Positions 7,465 to 13,751 of a stretch of 20,366 nt of DNA are shown here, piece after piece. Origin of the DNA: Bacillota bacterium (GTDB taxonomy: Bacteria; Bacillota; Negativicutes; Sporomusales; Sporomusaceae); assembly GCA_023388195.1 (NCBI GenBank), contig JAEWGR010000081.1, positions 1 to 20,366 of the forward strand, read 5' to 3'. A model generated the notes under the pieces. It was not told where the DNA came from, did not search any database, and was given only the letters and a program-made list of their open reading frames with translations. The position numbers and the translations under genes are program-made. The stretch's first letter is position 1; every line of letters starts with the position of its first letter.

Positions 7465-8769
7465 TTAAGTGTTTACAGGACGAACGACGATACGGTTTCC
7501 GGTTACACTCACCACCTTAACCAAAGTATTGGGTTCTATAAACTGCCCCTCTGACACCACATCAAGTTGAACGCCCTCTATAAGCAAGGCTCCGGCAGGC
7601 CGCAGCCCTGTTGACGTAATTCCTGTTTTGCCCAGATAAAGGCCGTAATCCTGGCTGCTGCTGAAACCGGCACTTGTCGTCTCGGCATCCTTGAGGATAA
7701 GCCGCTCCCACAATTTGCTGGAAGGCAAACGCCTGACAATCAGCAGGAACAAGGCAATGGCAACAAGTAAACTAATGGCCAGCATATTCATGGCGGCAAT
7801 ATCGGCCCCCAGCGTCAGGAACAGGCTGGCAAAAATGGCAATAACGCCAATAATACCAAATATCCCGGCCCCGGGTGTGTAAAGCTCCAGCAGGATTAGC
7901 CCAATGCCACCAATGAAGAGGACAATCTCCAGCCAGCCGGCGATCCCGGTAATCCATTGACTGCCAAAGAACAGGAGCGCTGCGCCCAGACCAATGAGAG
8001 CCGCCACACCTAACCCGGCGGTTTTAATTTCGGCTAATATAGCCAAAAATATGATAGACATCAAAAAAGATTTTACTGCAGGATCAGACAGCCAACCTGC
8101 CAGTTTTTCCTGCCAGCCCTGGGTATATTCGAGAACTTCCGTGCCTGCCAGGCCATAATTGGCCAATACAGTTTCCCGGTCCGGAGCCACGATGTCCGCA
8201 TAACCAACCTTTGCCGCCTGATAGTCAGTCAGGGCCAGAATCTGCCCAGGCTCGGCATAGCCCGGATAGCCCAGTGACTTATCAACCATCGCTTCCGCTA
8301 CTTTGGGATCTCGCCCTGTCCGGTTTGCGGTCGCTGCAAACTCAGCTTTTACGGCAGCAACAGTTTTCTCTGTTGTGGGTATAGGTTCGGCCGCACCAAT
8401 ACTGCCGCCTGGTGCAATCGCAATATGTTTATGCGATATAGCTATAAGTGCCCCGGCTGACCAGGCCCTGTTTTTTACATAGCAAATGGTTGGCACCGGT
8501 GAATCAATAATCATATCCCTGATGCTGACTGCTGCATCCACCAACCCGCCAAAGGTATCTATTTCAATCAAAACAGCCTGTGCCTGTTTCGTGCGGGCAT
8601 CAGCCATAGCCCGGTGCACAAGTGCAGCCTGCCCGCCATTTATTTCCCCTTTTACCACTATGCTGATAACAGGGCCGGCGGCGGCCCTTACAGGACTGTC
8701 GATAGCAAACAGGGACAATAAGGATACAAGGAACAATAGTATCACTTTTCGATAAAACCTATGCCGCAT
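7465..8769 (-). CDS. nfeD: Long-form NfeD, membrane-bound ClpP-class serine protease
   Basis: Long NfeD proteins (B. subtilis YqeZ type) join a periplasmic-side ClpP-like protease to a membrane region and an OB-fold; they pair with flotillins or stomatins. The 434 residues show a signal peptide (1-30, cleavage near RAAA), a protease domain (about 33-215), hydrophobic membrane segments (about 235-350) and a C-terminal NfeD OB-fold (about 370-434). The likely nucleophile is Ser104 in AWSAGA, after IDTFGG at 70-75; Lys141 is a good candidate for the dyad lysine by its distance from the serine compared with the Pyrococcus protein. The ATG at 8769 has GAGGTGAG just upstream. It is the first gene of the nfeD-floA operon. 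Confidence 0.95.
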   Translation of the reverse strand: MRHRFYRKVILLFLVSLLSLFAIDSPVRAAAGPVISIVVKGEINGGQAALVHRAMADARTKQAQAVLIEIDTFGGLVDAAVSIRDMIIDSPVPTICYVKNRAWSAGALIAISHKHIAIAPGGSIGAAEPIPTTEKTVAAVKAEFAATANRTGRDPKVAEAMVDKSLGYPGYAEPGQILALTDYQAAKVGYADIVAPDRETVLANYGLAGTEVLEYTQGWQEKLAGWLSDPAVKSFLMSIIFLAILAEIKTAGLGVAALIGLGAALLFFGSQWITGIAGWLEIVLFIGGIGLILLELYTPGAGIFGIIGVIAIFASLFLTLGADIAAMNMLAISLLVAIALFLLIVRRLPSSKLWERLILKDAETTSAGFSSSQDYGLYLGKTGITSTGLRPAGALLIEGVQLDVVSEGQFIEPNTLVKVVSVTGNRIVVRPVNT

Positions 8770-8849
8770 AGACTCACCTCAATCGCCAGAATGACTATCT
8801 GCTTACAATTCGCTATTAGTTTATTCGGCAACAATTGCCAGCATTCCTG

Positions 8850-8879
8850 TTTTTAGCTCAAACAAATCTCATATGTCGA
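8850..8879 (-). promoter_or_regulatory. Possible promoter of the nfeD-floA operon
   Basis: The minus strand has TCGACA (8874-8879) and TAAAAA (8850-8855) separated by 18 bases, 80 bases before the nfeD ATG. Downstream, at 8827-8839, lies a small inverted repeat (GGCAA-3-TTGCC) that could be an operator or simple chance. I saw no sigma-W type element, although the B. subtilis operon uses sigma-W. Confidence 0.35.
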
Positions 8880-8911
8880 AAGTTTGAAAATTATTACTTA
8901 TTCTAAATCGC

Positions 8912-8940
8912 TTGACTTGTCGATTCGTGTATGTTATTGT
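8912..8940 (+). promoter_or_regulatory. Plus-strand sigma-A type promoter with extended -10
   Basis: TTGACT (8912-8917), a 17-base spacer and TATTGT (8935-8940) with a TG extension at 8932-8933 (TGnTATTGT). It points away from every gene in the window. Transcription would begin near 8947. Confidence 0.5.
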
Positions 8941-8946
8941 CTTAAT

Positions 8947-9191
8947 ATAGTCTAGTGAAGCTTACGCAGCATTATTGATAGCACCATTTGCAGCTAACCT
9001 AACATACTAACTATTACATTTGCAGCAATTAATATAACTTCTCTGTCGCAACATATAAATCACAAACCATAGCATTCCACAGCTTAATCCTACTAATGTA
9101 TATCTCTCATTTCTTGCAATATAGCCAACTCTAAACGTAAATATTGCTTCACTAACTGAAATAAGACAAGCATTGCTTGTCTTATTTTTTT
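8947..9191 (+). ncRNA. Candidate small RNA on the plus strand
   Basis: The stretch lies between a plus-strand promoter and a textbook plus-strand terminator, giving a transcript of about 245 bases. It contains no open frame longer than about a dozen codons with a ribosome site. It carries three GCAGC motifs, two within the exact repeat CATTTGCAGC, which could be exposed pairing sites. I recognise no known RNA family; 6S-like architecture is not evident. The boundaries are inferred, not observed. Confidence 0.35.
9160..9191 (+). terminator. Intrinsic terminator, plus strand
   Basis: A perfect 12-bp stem (9160-9171 with 9175-9186) closes on a 3-base loop and runs directly into T residues to 9191. 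On the minus strand the following bases are not T-rich, so the terminator is directional to the plus strand, where no protein gene precedes it. Confidence 0.75.
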
Positions 9192-9314
9192 ACTCTGTTG
9201 GGACTTATACAATTCGGCGCCGGGAGTCTGAGATCAACTACTACTGCTCCCGAGCCTACAGGCAGCCTCTACCTGCCGCCTGCAAGATTGGCACAGGCCT
9301 GCTCTAATCTCTGG

Positions 9315-9349
9315 TTAAACTAAAATCCGGCGTTGTTAACGCCGGATTT
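9315..9349 (-). terminator. Intrinsic terminator of rpsU-yqeY
   Basis: A perfect 12-bp stem (9323-9334 with 9338-9349, core ATCCGGCGTT) with a 3-base loop lies 8 bases after the yqeY stop. On the minus strand it runs into TTTTAGTTT. Confidence 0.85.
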
Positions 9350-9357
9350 AATCCGTA

Positions 9358-9810
9358 CTACTGATTTAAGAACTCCCGTACAACACTGTTTACCAGTTTG
9401 CCGTCAGCACGGCCTTTCACTTTTGGCATCAGTACAGCCATAACCTTGCCCATATCCTTGGCGTTCGCAGCCTGAGCCGCTTTAACAGCCTCGGCTACAA
9501 GAACGCGTACTTCTTGTTCGCTCAGTTGTTCAGGAAGGTACTGCATCAGAATGTCGATTTCACGTTCAATGGTTTCCACCAAATCAGGACGGTTACCTTT
9601 TTTAAACTCATCGATCGAATCCCGGCGCATTTTGACTTCTTTAGCCAGTACATCCAGAACTTCCTCTTCAGCAAGTTCTTTCTTTTTGTCAATTTCTACA
9701 TTTTTGATACTGGCACGTACCATTCTTATAACAGAAAGCCTGAGTTTGCCGGCTTCTTTGTCCTTCATGGCCTGCTTCATATCTTCGGTTAACTTGTCTT
9801 TAATAGACAT
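9358..9810 (-). CDS. yqeY: YqeY-family protein (GatB/YqeY domain)
   Basis: YqeY proteins resemble the helical tail domain of the amidotransferase subunit GatB, a tRNA-binding module; the function of the free-standing form is not established. The 150 residues cover the whole family: LRLSVIRMVRASIKNVEIDK in the first helices, EFKKGNRPDLVETIEREIDI in the middle, YLPEQLSEQEV at about 92-102 and GKVMAVLMPKVKGRADGK near the C-terminus. The ATG at 9810 has GGAGGT about 10 bases upstream and lies 20 bases after the rpsU stop. The rpsU-yqeY pairing is the common Firmicutes arrangement, which supports a translation-linked role. Confidence 0.96.
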   Translation of the reverse strand: MSIKDKLTEDMKQAMKDKEAGKLRLSVIRMVRASIKNVEIDKKKELAEEEVLDVLAKEVKMRRDSIDEFKKGNRPDLVETIEREIDILMQYLPEQLSEQEVRVLVAEAVKAAQAANAKDMGKVMAVLMPKVKGRADGKLVNSVVREFLNQ

Positions 9811-9830
9811 GCAAATTAATACCTCCGAAA

Positions 9831-10007
9831 CTAGTTAAACTTACGTTTACGAGCTGCTTCGGATTTTTTCTTGCGTTTTACGCTGGGTTTCTCATAATGC
9901 TCGCGTTTTCTTACTTCCGCAAGAACCCCGGCTTTTTGGCAAGTACGCTTGAACCGGCGGAGTGCGCTGTCAAGCGTTTCATTTTTGCCTACTTTAACTT
10001 CAGACAT
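9831..10007 (-). CDS. rpsU: 30S ribosomal protein S21
   Basis: This 58-residue protein is bS21, a small, very basic protein of the 30S subunit near the mRNA exit region where Shine-Dalgarno pairing takes place. It reads MSEVKVGKNETLDSALRRFK, then RTCQKAGVLAEVRKREHYEK, and ends with a lysine/arginine-rich tail (KRKKKSEAARKRKFN), all typical. The ATG at 10007 follows GGAGGGAG with a 5-base gap. Its stop TAG is at 9831-9833. It heads a two-gene unit with yqeY behind its own strong promoter. It is easily missed because of its length. Confidence 0.97.
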   Translation of the reverse strand: MSEVKVGKNETLDSALRRFKRTCQKAGVLAEVRKREHYEKPSVKRKKKSEAARKRKFN

Positions 10008-10070
10008 CTGATCTCCCTCCCTCCACTAGAACCATTACGAGGAAGTGTATTTGAATACATACACCTATCT

Positions 10071-10100
10071 ATTATACACCAAAACTAGGAATACTGTCAA
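10071..10100 (-). promoter_or_regulatory. Consensus sigma-A promoter of rpsU-yqeY
   Basis: TTGACA (10095-10100) and TATAAT (10071-10076), both exact consensus, are separated by 18 bases. The -35 begins two bases past the HIT-gene stop codon. The leader (about 10064 to 10008) carries a hairpin, with GTGTAT pairing with ATACAC around positions 10038-10062, extendable to about 8 bp with a G-U pair. Confidence 0.85.
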
Positions 10101-10102
10101 TA

Positions 10103-10450
10103 TTAACCTGGCGGCCAAGTCATAGAACGTCCACCGAGAATATGGAGGTGCAGATGATACACGGTCTGTCCACCATGGTCTTTGGTATTGATGATAGTAC
10201 GGAAGCCTTCTTCCGTTAAGCCGGCGATTGCGGCTATCTTCGGAATTGCCGCCATTAACCGGCCCAGCATGGCGGCGTCCTCCGGTTCCGCTTCAAGAAT
10301 ACTGGCAATATGCTTTTTGGGTATTACCAGCAAATGAACAGGAGCAACCGGATTGACATCGGGAAAAGCAATAAGATCTTCATCTTCGTAAACGGCTTTT
10401 ACCGGGATCTCATTGGCCGCAATTTTACAAAATATACAGTCCTGCTGCAT
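10103..10450 (-). CDS. HIT-family (HinT-like) nucleotide hydrolase
   Basis: A 115-residue histidine-triad protein of the HINT branch. Such proteins hydrolyse nucleoside phosphoramidates and aminoacyl-adenylates through a nucleotidyl-histidine intermediate. It shows CIFCKI (Cys5, Cys8, a probable zinc pair), the family's DVNPVAPVHLLVIPKKH at about 31-47, and the triad HLHLH at 99-103 followed by ILGGRSMTWPPG; the middle His101 is the expected nucleophile. The ATG at 10450 follows GGGGGGAG with a 5-base gap. It lies between mtaB and rpsU, as in many Firmicutes. A possible promoter (TTGGCT, 17 bases, TATAGA, near 10475-10515) precedes it but is not strong. No terminator separates it from rpsU. 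Confidence 0.95.
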   Translation of the reverse strand: MQQDCIFCKIAANEIPVKAVYEDEDLIAFPDVNPVAPVHLLVIPKKHIASILEAEPEDAAMLGRLMAAIPKIAAIAGLTEEGFRTIINTKDHGGQTVYHLHLHILGGRSMTWPPG

Positions 10451-10541
10451 AGGTACTCCCCCCGCAGTAGATAGTAATATACATTTACTCTATAAAATAT
10501 TCTGCCTAACTAGCCAAATTCCTGCCGAAAATATGGTAAGC

Positions 10542-10560
10542 AATTGAATTTTATTCAATT
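10542..10560 (-). repeat. AT-rich inverted repeat overlapping the mtaB stop
   Basis: AATTGAAT (10542-10549) and ATTCAATT (10553-10560) form an 8-bp stem with a 3-base loop that includes the mtaB stop codon. Imperfect pairing extends outward. No T-run follows on the minus strand, so it is at best an inefficient terminator or an mRNA 3'-end structure. Confidence 0.35.
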
Positions 10561-11876
10561 ATTTCACCCCATAGCCCGTCTGCCTGCAGCTGTTTAAGAA
10601 ATACAGGCAGAGCCCTGCCAATCTCAGCCGGTCCGCCACAAGCATAAACACGAATATAGTTTCCTGATAAGCCTGAAATCAACCCTTTATTTTCATTGTT
10701 CTCAAACAATATTTCAACTTTATTGTTAAGGAATGACCGGTTAAAGGCAATAGCCTGTGCGTCGGCGATCAGCTGCAGGCGTTGTACCCGCTGTTTCTTT
10801 TCCGCCTCACTTACCTGACCGTCAAAACCGGCAGCCGGTGTTCCTGCACGTCGCGAATAAGGAAATACGTGGATCTTGGCAAATTCCATTGTCCTGACAA
10901 AGGCCAGCGTACTTGCAAACATTTCTTCAGTCTCGCCGGGAAACCCCACAATGATATCTGTGGTGACGGCGATTGACGGTACCCTGGCTTTAATGCCGGT
11001 AATTAGCTTCTTATATTCATCGGTGGTATAATGCCTGTTCATAGCTTTTAAAATCCGATTGTCCCCTGATTGCAGCGGCAAGTGTAGATGCGGGCAAAGA
11101 CGCGGCTCTGTTTGTAATAAAGCGACTAAGCTGTCCGACACTTCTATTGACTCAAGCGAGCCCAACCGGAGACGCAGTAATCCTTTGCCGCCGGCAGCGA
11201 GTACTGTTTGCACAGCATCGACAAGGGTTACCTCCACCCCGTCTTTAGACGGTAGATCACGGCCAAAGGCACCAAGATGAATACCGGTGAGAACAATCTC
11301 AGTAAAACCTGCCGCTACCAATTTTTCCGTCTCGGCGGCAATACTGGCAAGTGGCCGGGAACGCAAAGGGCCGCGGGCATAAGGGATGATACAGTAGGTG
11401 CAAAAATTTGTACAGCCTTCCTGTATTTTAAGAAAAGCCCTGGTTCGACCCGGCTTTGAAAAAAAAGGTATATCCTCAAATTCTTTGGCCTGCATAATAT
11501 CGGTTACCGTATTAATCTGGGTGGTGCGATGATTGGCAGCAGCAGCCTCTACCAGTTCGACAATGCGGGCCCGGTCCTGGGTGCCAACAATAACATCCAC
11601 ACCAGGAATGGCTGCCACCTGTCCGGGAGAAATCTGGGAGTAGCAGCCGACAACAGCAATGATTGCGCCTGCATTCAGACGGCTGGCCCGGCGAATAAGC
11701 TGCCGGGATTTTTTTTCCCCCAGAGTGGTCACCGAGCAGGTATTTATAACATAGACATCAGCCTGTTCAGTAAAAGCTACAACCTCATAGCCTTTACTTT
11801 TAAACAGCCCTTCCATCACTTCCGTTTCAAACTGATTTACTTTACAGCCCAGTGTTGTAAACGCCACCTGCGCCAT
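10551..11876 (-). CDS. mtaB: tRNA threonylcarbamoyladenosine methylthiotransferase MtaB
   Basis: MtaB converts t6A to ms2t6A at position 37 of ANN-reading tRNAs; it is a radical-SAM enzyme with two [4Fe-4S] clusters. The 442 residues contain the N-terminal UPF0004 domain with cluster cysteines Cys11 (TLGCKVNQFET), Cys47 (INTCSVT) and Cys78 (VVGCYSQ). The radical-SAM CxxxCxxC motif is at Cys155/159/162 (EGCTNFCTYC), and a C-terminal TRAM-like region lies at about 375-435. The TLGCKVNQFET start motif separates MtaB from MiaB. The ATG at 11876 is chosen because GGAGG lies 6 bases upstream; an upstream in-frame start would add eight residues inside rsmE. Only two bases separate the rsmE stop from this ATG, so the ribosome site is inside rsmE. 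Confidence 0.96.
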   Translation of the reverse strand: MAQVAFTTLGCKVNQFETEVMEGLFKSKGYEVVAFTEQADVYVINTCSVTTLGEKKSRQLIRRASRLNAGAIIAVVGCYSQISPGQVAAIPGVDVIVGTQDRARIVELVEAAAANHRTTQINTVTDIMQAKEFEDIPFFSKPGRTRAFLKIQEGCTNFCTYCIIPYARGPLRSRPLASIAAETEKLVAAGFTEIVLTGIHLGAFGRDLPSKDGVEVTLVDAVQTVLAAGGKGLLRLRLGSLESIEVSDSLVALLQTEPRLCPHLHLPLQSGDNRILKAMNRHYTTDEYKKLITGIKARVPSIAVTTDIIVGFPGETEEMFASTLAFVRTMEFAKIHVFPYSRRAGTPAAGFDGQVSEAEKKQRVQRLQLIADAQAIAFNRSFLNNKVEILFENNENKGLISGLSGNYIRVYACGGPAEIGRALPVFLKQLQADGLWGEIIE

Positions 11877-11878
11877 AA

Positions 11879-12616
11879 TCAGCCTCCTAAATCGCCGCAC
11901 TCATACATAACAACAGTCAGCGCTGCAACCGCAGCTGTCTCCGTACGCATAATTCTCGGTCCCATAGTAACGACACTGACCCCGTTCGACTCGCACAGAT
12001 TAACCTCAGCGGGGCTAAAGCCCCCTTCAGGACCAACAAAAAGACCATAAACAGGCTGTCCGGTTCTGTTAAGTGCCTGTTTCAGGCCCTGTGAAGCCTG
12101 CCCTTCATATAACATAATTTTGCTGGCAGCGGTTAATTCCGGACGTCCAAATACATCAGCCAAACGGGTAATGGGCAAAACCCGGGGAATGTAACTTCGC
12201 CCGCACTGTTTAGCTGCCTCACGGGCTATTTTTTGCCAGCGGACTACTTTATCCGCCTGTTTCGCCAGATCGTATTTAACTATGCAATGTTCTGTAATTG
12301 CGGGAATTATGCCGTAGACACCAAGCTCCACTGCCTTTTGAATGATATAATCCATTTTTTCGCCCTTGCCTAAACCCTGGACTAACCAGACCTCAACCGG
12401 CGGCTCCGTATTAGCCTCAATAGCTGCAAGCAGTTTTAGCTGTACTGATTCAGCACTGATCCGGATGATTTCAGCCTTGGCGGTTTTCCCATCCGGAGCC
12501 GCTACCAGCACAGTGTCACCGCTGGCCATTCTCAGGACCAAAGCCATATGGCGGGCGTCAGCACCCTCAATAAACAAGGTATCGCTAAGCGGTACATCTA
12601 TAAAGAAACGGCGCAT
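11879..12616 (-). CDS. rsmE: 16S rRNA (uracil-1498-N3) methyltransferase RsmE
   Basis: RsmE methylates N3 of U1498 in 16S rRNA, in the decoding region of assembled 30S subunits. It is a SPOUT-class knot enzyme. The 245 residues show an N-terminal PUA-like part (MRRFFIDVPL to about 70), KGEKMDYIIQKAVELGV at 84-100, AREAAKQCGR at 131-140, the knot motif FVGPEGGF at 193-200 and the SAM-site MGPRIMRTETA at 218-228. The ATG at 12616 follows AGGAGG; the ribosome site overlaps the prmA stop codon, so prmA-rsmE-mtaB are probably translationally coupled. The start codon lies in the loop of a GGCGC/GCGCC inverted repeat. Confidence 0.97.
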   Translation of the reverse strand: MRRFFIDVPLSDTLFIEGADARHMALVLRMASGDTVLVAAPDGKTAKAEIIRISAESVQLKLLAAIEANTEPPVEVWLVQGLGKGEKMDYIIQKAVELGVYGIIPAITEHCIVKYDLAKQADKVVRWQKIAREAAKQCGRSYIPRVLPITRLADVFGRPELTAASKIMLYEGQASQGLKQALNRTGQPVYGLFVGPEGGFSPAEVNLCESNGVSVVTMGPRIMRTETAAVAALTVVMYECGDLGG

Positions 12617-12627
12617 CCAAGCGCCTC

Positions 12628-13566
12628 CTAACGGCTGCCGCTGCCGGCCACGATGGCCACCCAGCCGCCTTCTTCAATAACCCGGTCAACAACAAACCCA
12701 TTATCAATAAGGGCCGCAGTTACATCGCCCAAACGTTCGCTAATAATTCCACTGCTGATAAATACACCATGCTCGGCCAGCCTTAGACGGACATCAGGCA
12801 GCATTTTAATGATGATATCGGCTATGATGTTAGCAACAATCACATCGGCCTTGCCGGTTATACCGGTTAACAGGTCACCTTGTGTGATTTCAACACAGGC
12901 AGTGACGTTATTGAAGGCAATGTTTTCTTTAGCCACCCGCACCGCTACCGGATCAAGATCAACGGCCCGTACGCTTGCTGCCCCCAGCTTGGCTGCGGCA
13001 ACAGCTAAAATACCGGAGCCGGTGCCGACATCAAACACAACATTATCGGGTGTAATAACATCTTCCAAACAGCGGATACACATGGCCGTAGTATGATGAG
13101 TCCCCGTACCGAAGGCCATGCCCGGATCCAGTTCGATAACAATGTCCCCGGTGGCCGGAATATACTCTTCCCAGGACGGCTTAATTACAATATGCTCACT
13201 CACCCGCAGCGGATGAAAATATTCTTTCCAGGCGGAAGCCCAGTCTTCTTCCTGAACTTCCCGGCAGTTAATACAACCGCGGCCTTTGTCAAGATCATGC
13301 TCATGCAGACCATTGATACGCTCTTCAAATTCACGCAGTTTATCATCTAAAAACTCATCAACCGGTAAGTAGGATTTAATAGTTACAACCTCTGTGTTGA
13401 GTTCTTCGGGAATGTCGCAGTAATCCCAACTCCCAGAGCGACGGTAGGCATTAACAAGTTCAGGGTCCTCAATAACAACCCCGCTAGCGCCCAACTCATG
13501 GAAAATATCAGCTACAGCTTCTGTAGCTTCATGGGAGGTTTGAATGCTGATTTCAGCCCATTTCAT
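12628..13566 (-). CDS. prmA: Ribosomal protein L11 methyltransferase PrmA
   Basis: PrmA trimethylates lysines and the N-terminus of ribosomal protein L11. The 312 residues show the N-terminal substrate-recognition domain (about 1-65), the conserved EEDWASAWKEYFHP at 107-119, LDPGMAFGTGTHHTT at 146-160 and the SAM-binding VFDVGTGSGILA at 177-188. An NIIADII segment follows in the catalytic core. The ATG at 13566 is chosen over one eight codons upstream because MKWAEISI is the family N-terminus and AAGGGG lies 9 bases before it. It lies 185 bases after dnaJ, as in B. subtilis (yqeT). A TATAAT at 13590-13595 suggests its own promoter. Confidence 0.96.
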   Translation of the reverse strand: MKWAEISIQTSHEATEAVADIFHELGASGVVIEDPELVNAYRRSGSWDYCDIPEELNTEVVTIKSYLPVDEFLDDKLREFEERINGLHEHDLDKGRGCINCREVQEEDWASAWKEYFHPLRVSEHIVIKPSWEEYIPATGDIVIELDPGMAFGTGTHHTTAMCIRCLEDVITPDNVVFDVGTGSGILAVAAAKLGAASVRAVDLDPVAVRVAKENIAFNNVTACVEITQGDLLTGITGKADVIVANIIADIIIKMLPDVRLRLAEHGVFISSGIISERLGDVTAALIDNGFVVDRVIEEGGWVAIVAGSGSR

Positions 13567-13589
13567 GCGCCATCGCCCCTTAAACTTCA

Positions 13590-13595
13590 ATTATA
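13590..13595 (-). promoter_or_regulatory. Possible -10 element of a prmA promoter
   Basis: The minus strand reads TATAAT 24 bases before the prmA ATG. No good -35 is found 16-18 bases upstream (the bases there read AATTTG), and there is no TG extension. It would give a very short leader. Confidence 0.35.
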
Positions 13596-13622
13596 AATAA
13601 TAGTTACAGAATCAAATTGTGG

Positions 13623-13667
13623 CATGCTATTAGTAACCGCGAAAATCAGGCGGCTATTAATAGCATG
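13623..13667 (-). repeat. Long hairpin between dnaJ and prmA
   Basis: CATGCTATTA (13623-13632) pairs with TAATAGCATG (13658-13667), and inside it CCGC (13637-13640) pairs with GCGG (13650-13653). With pairs between these, the stem reaches about 17 bp with one mismatch and a 9-base loop. On the minus strand a T-run lies before the hairpin, not after it, so it does not fit an intrinsic terminator for dnaJ. It may protect the dnaJ mRNA end or act as an attenuator or processing site before prmA. Confidence 0.5.
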
Positions 13668-13751
13668 TGAAAAAAATCTTTGTTACATTCATATACATAA
13701 TAACCATTAAAGACTACTGCCGTTTAGATTAATAAAAGCTCTTACTGGCTT

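Larger units (their letters stand above)
8770..9357. other. 588-base intergenic region between yqeY and nfeD
   Basis: I find no protein-coding gene on either strand. From right to left it holds the yqeY terminator (9323-9349), a GC-rich cluster of competing short hairpins (about 9215-9300), a perfect 12-bp hairpin with a plus-strand T-run (9160-9191), an AT-rich stretch (about 8945-9155) carrying the direct repeat CATTTGCAGC at 8985-8994 and 9017-9026, a plus-strand promoter (8912-8940), and the leader of nfeD. The paired plus-strand promoter and terminator are described separately as a small-RNA candidate. Confidence 0.7.

Noticed and set aside
9215..9300. A minus-strand stretch reading GGTAGAGGCTGC, then AGTAGTAG and GCCGAA, recalling parts of a lysine riboswitch (L-box).
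   Set aside because: The distance between the elements is far too short, the 3' half of the aptamer is absent, and it lies downstream of the yqeY terminator with no lysine-related gene following. At best a remnant; more likely chance.
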